Source: Clostridiales bacterium (GTDB lineage Bacteria; Bacillota; Clostridia; Oscillospirales; Oscillospiraceae). From it: a stretch of DNA of 61,773 bases. Location of the stretch: contig SFLE01000006.1 in the NCBI GenBank assembly GCA_004553495.1, forward strand, positions 1 to 61,773, in the 5' to 3' direction. Shown piece by piece: positions 60,280 to 61,773 of this stretch. A model generated the notes under the pieces. The model ran no database searches. It was not told where the DNA came from and was given only the letters and a program-made list of their open reading frames with translations. A program made the translations under genes and the position numbers. Each line of letters opens with the position of its first letter. Position 1 is the first letter of the stretch.

Positions 60280-60783
60280 ATGCTGTCGGTCGGTGATACT
60301 GTCGTTTATGCAACGAACGGTGTGTGCATGGTAAGAGAAATAGCGGTGCTCAAAATGGGCAAAACAAAGGGAGAGTATTACATTCTGTGTCCGGTGGATG
60401 ATCCGGGCAGCACGGTGTATGTGCCGACGGCGAACGAAAAGCTGACGAGCAAGCTGAAGCCCGTGCTCACGCCCGAGCAGGCAAATGCTCTAATCGACGA
60501 GGCGGTCAAAGAGCCGCTCGAGTGGATAGATAACGATAACAACCGAAAAACGGCATGCGACGAGATCGTTAAAAACGGCGACCGCAAGCAGCTCATGCGC
60601 CTTGTCGGAATGCTCTACCGCCGCCGCGAGGAGCTCAAGGATCAGAAAAAGCATTTTCACAATGTCGATGCGCAGTATCTCAAAACCGCCGAGCGTATGC
60701 TCCACGGCGAGCTGGCGTATGCCCTGCGCATACCGGTCGAGGAGGTCACTCGATATATAAGCGCGAGAGTGGCGCATACTTGA
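60280..60783 (+). CDS. CarD/CdnL-type transcription regulator
   Basis: 167 residues from ATG 60280; GGAGG lies six bases before. Frames further upstream run through the asnS antisense and are not used. The N-terminal RNA-polymerase-interacting domain begins MLSVGDTVVYATNGVCMVREI and includes YYILCPVDDPGSTVYVPTAN; the C-terminal part is helical, with a final EEVTRYISARVAH. CarD proteins bind the beta subunit and stabilise open complexes, often at rRNA promoters. In Clostridia they are also linked with stress. Confidence 0.92.
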   Translation: MLSVGDTVVYATNGVCMVREIAVLKMGKTKGEYYILCPVDDPGSTVYVPTANEKLTSKLKPVLTPEQANALIDEAVKEPLEWIDNDNNRKTACDEIVKNGDRKQLMRLVGMLYRRREELKDQKKHFHNVDAQYLKTAERMLHGELAYALRIPVEEVTRYISARVAHT

Positions 60784-60841
60784 CGAAAAGGGTCGAATGC
60801 TGTATTATGTGCTAGATAATAAGCAATAAGGAGGAGCATAC

Positions 60842-61474
60842 ATGGGTCTTATTCCTCAGGTGACCTGCCGCCGCTGCGGAGAGAAATTCTCCGGAGTGCA
60901 CCGCCGCTGTCCCAAATGCGGAACGCGCAGAGTGCAGAACAGCCGCCGCGCACCGGGCACAACGCCCAGCGCAGTCAAGGGCACGGCAGCGAATAGAAGA
61001 GCGGGTGATAACCGCAAATGGCAGTTCATATTCGGAGCCATACTTGTTGTCGCGGTCATAATCGCGCTTATAGTGATGATAACCGTCAGCCTTGACAATG
61101 CCGATAACCCCAATGCTCCGGTCATGCCCACAACTCCTCCGGATGTTTCCGCCGCGCCCACGCCTACGCCTACTCCGACGCCCACACCCACGCCTACTCC
61201 GGAGATAACCTCTGTCACGATGAGCAGCCCCTATGCCAGCAACTGCACAGAGTTTGCCTTAGGCGCCGGTCAGTCGGTAACGCTCACCGGCTCGCATTTC
61301 CCGATGACGGTAACGCCGGACTATCAGTGGACCTCGGCAGATCCGAGCATCGCAAGCGTGACAGTCGACGAAAACGGCAGGTGCACGGTCACCGGTGTCG
61401 GCACCGGAACGACCAAGATCATCCTCAGCTGTTACGGAAAAACCGCCGAATGTACGGTTTATGTGAGAAACTGA
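60842..61474 (+). CDS. zinc-ribbon, single-TM protein with Thr-Pro linker and Ig-like (Big_2) domain
   Basis: 210 residues. N-terminal zinc ribbon with two CxxC pairs (CRRCGEKFSGVHRRCPKCGTRR), basic linker, one membrane helix (FIFGAILVVAVIIALIVMITV, residues ~63-85), then an extracellular linker of eight Thr-Pro repeats and a BID_2-type Ig-like domain (SADPSIASVTVDENGRCTVT, GTGTTKIILSCYG). Orientation is inside for the zinc ribbon and outside for the Ig domain. The repeat uses different synonymous codons, so it is maintained as protein. GGAGG is upstream of ATG 60842. Function unknown. Confidence 0.9.
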   Translation: MGLIPQVTCRRCGEKFSGVHRRCPKCGTRRVQNSRRAPGTTPSAVKGTAANRRAGDNRKWQFIFGAILVVAVIIALIVMITVSLDNADNPNAPVMPTTPPDVSAAPTPTPTPTPTPTPTPEITSVTMSSPYASNCTEFALGAGQSVTLTGSHFPMTVTPDYQWTSADPSIASVTVDENGRCTVTGVGTGTTKIILSCYGKTAECTVYVRN

Positions 61475-61534
61475 TAAAAAAACAGTTGACAAATTCATCG
61501 GCATCGGTTAAAATAACCGTTGCCGATGAAAAAC

Positions 61535-61610
61535 GGACGATTGGCGCAGCTGGTAGCGCATCCGCTTGACGTGCGGGAGGTCACAAGTTCGAGTCTTGTA
61601 TCGTCCACCA
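61535..61610 (+). tRNA. tRNA-Val (GAC)
   Basis: 76 bases. Acceptor GGACGAT pairs with ATCGTCC; D arm GCGC-AGCTGGTA-GCGC; anticodon loop TTGACGT with GAC at its centre; T arm ACAAG-TTCGAGT-CTTGT; discriminator A and encoded CCA. The GAC anticodon reads GUC/GUU valine codons. Followed by a terminator. The last 27 bases before CA recur at the window edge. Confidence 0.95.
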
Positions 61611-61614
61611 AAAA

Positions 61615-61645
61615 ACCTACAGCCTATTTGGGCTGTAGGTTTTAT
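61615..61645 (+). terminator. terminator after tRNA-Val
   Basis: ACCTACAGCC (61615-61624), loop TATTTG, GGCTGTAGGT (61631-61640), then TTTATTTTTG. Confidence 0.92.
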
Positions 61646-61746
61646 TTTTGCCCCGAAGCTGTCGGGCTCGAACTTGTGACCCTATTGGAGCTTGAGCCCG
61701 CTCAAGCGGATCAGGCGGCGAAGGTCGGGCGCGCAGCGGCAGGCCT

Positions 61747-61773
61747 TCACAAGTTCGAGTCTTGTATCGTCCA
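61747..61773 (+). repeat. 27-base exact repeat of the tRNA-Val 3' end (possible attachment site)
   Basis: Bases 61747-61773 are identical to 61581-61607, i.e. the T arm, acceptor 3' strand and discriminator of tRNA-Val. The preceding bases are not a tRNA: no matching 5' acceptor is present. CTCGAACTTGTGA near 61669-61681 is an inverted copy of its first 13 bases. Such 3' copies are left by tyrosine integrases. The window stops here, so the other side cannot be read. Confidence 0.7.

Noticed and set aside
61140..61200. CCNAC-type tandem repeat as a possible microsatellite or CRISPR fragment
   Set aside because: It encodes a Thr-Pro linker in frame with mixed synonymous codons inside a clear gene; no spacers.

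Overview
This 61.8 kb stretch looks like a chromosomal contig from a Gram-positive, spore-forming anaerobe of the class Clostridia, most like the moderately GC-rich gut Oscillospirales type. Supporting evidence: a sporulation signalling gene (spoIIR), AddAB instead of RecBCD, HrcA with a CIRCE operator, a T-box and a lysine riboswitch, type III glutamine synthetase, the dgt-like/dnaG/sigA block, WXG100 proteins, and consensus SigA promoters with AAGGAG-type ribosome binding sites. No rRNA, CRISPR array, transposase or phage structural gene is visible.

Layout. (1) Positions 1-5214 are an AT-richer accessory locus of type VII secretion (T7SS/ESX) character. It has a truncated gene, two almost identical tandem WXG100 genes, a degenerate M16-peptidase-like protein, a small helical protein, an LXG-like candidate effector with a repetitive beta-rich C-terminus, a second helical protein and two small beta-type proteins of unknown role. 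(2) 5251-13330: a LysR regulator, then a T-box controlled run asnB-glnN-pyrG-nadE-bioY; its first four genes assimilate or transfer amide nitrogen. (3) 13375-19544: a proline-type sodium symporter divergent from a second LysR gene, potassium uptake trkA-trkH, and a TetR regulator. (4) 19639-34021: recombination repair (addB-addA), L31 with its leader, a small lipoprotein pair, hflX, yigZ, and the dgt-like/dnaG/sigA block. (5) 34070-39656: small genes, a dispersed repeat, and the heat-shock operon hrcA-grpE-dnaK-dnaJ behind CIRCE. (6) 39781-49360: MarR and TetR regulators with clear operators, a deletion scar of a PadR operon, a YhhN membrane protein, a lipid kinase, two-subunit aconitase X, spoIIR, ispE, apgM, a ComEC-like hydrolase and an EamA exporter. 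(7) 49379-55822 (minus strand): a nucleoside ABC importer with purine nucleoside phosphorylase and a TfoX-like protein. (8) 55921-58641 (minus strand): a lysine riboswitch followed by an amino-acid ABC importer whose binding protein appears circularly permuted. (9) 58726-61773: asnS, a CarD-type regulator behind an attenuator-like hairpin, a zinc-ribbon/TM/Ig-like protein, and tRNA-Val(GAC) whose 3' 27 bases are repeated at the window edge, like an integration attachment site.

The strongest candidates for undescribed biology are the T7SS-like locus at the left edge and the permuted lysine-binding protein. All calls come from reading the sequence; no database search was possible.
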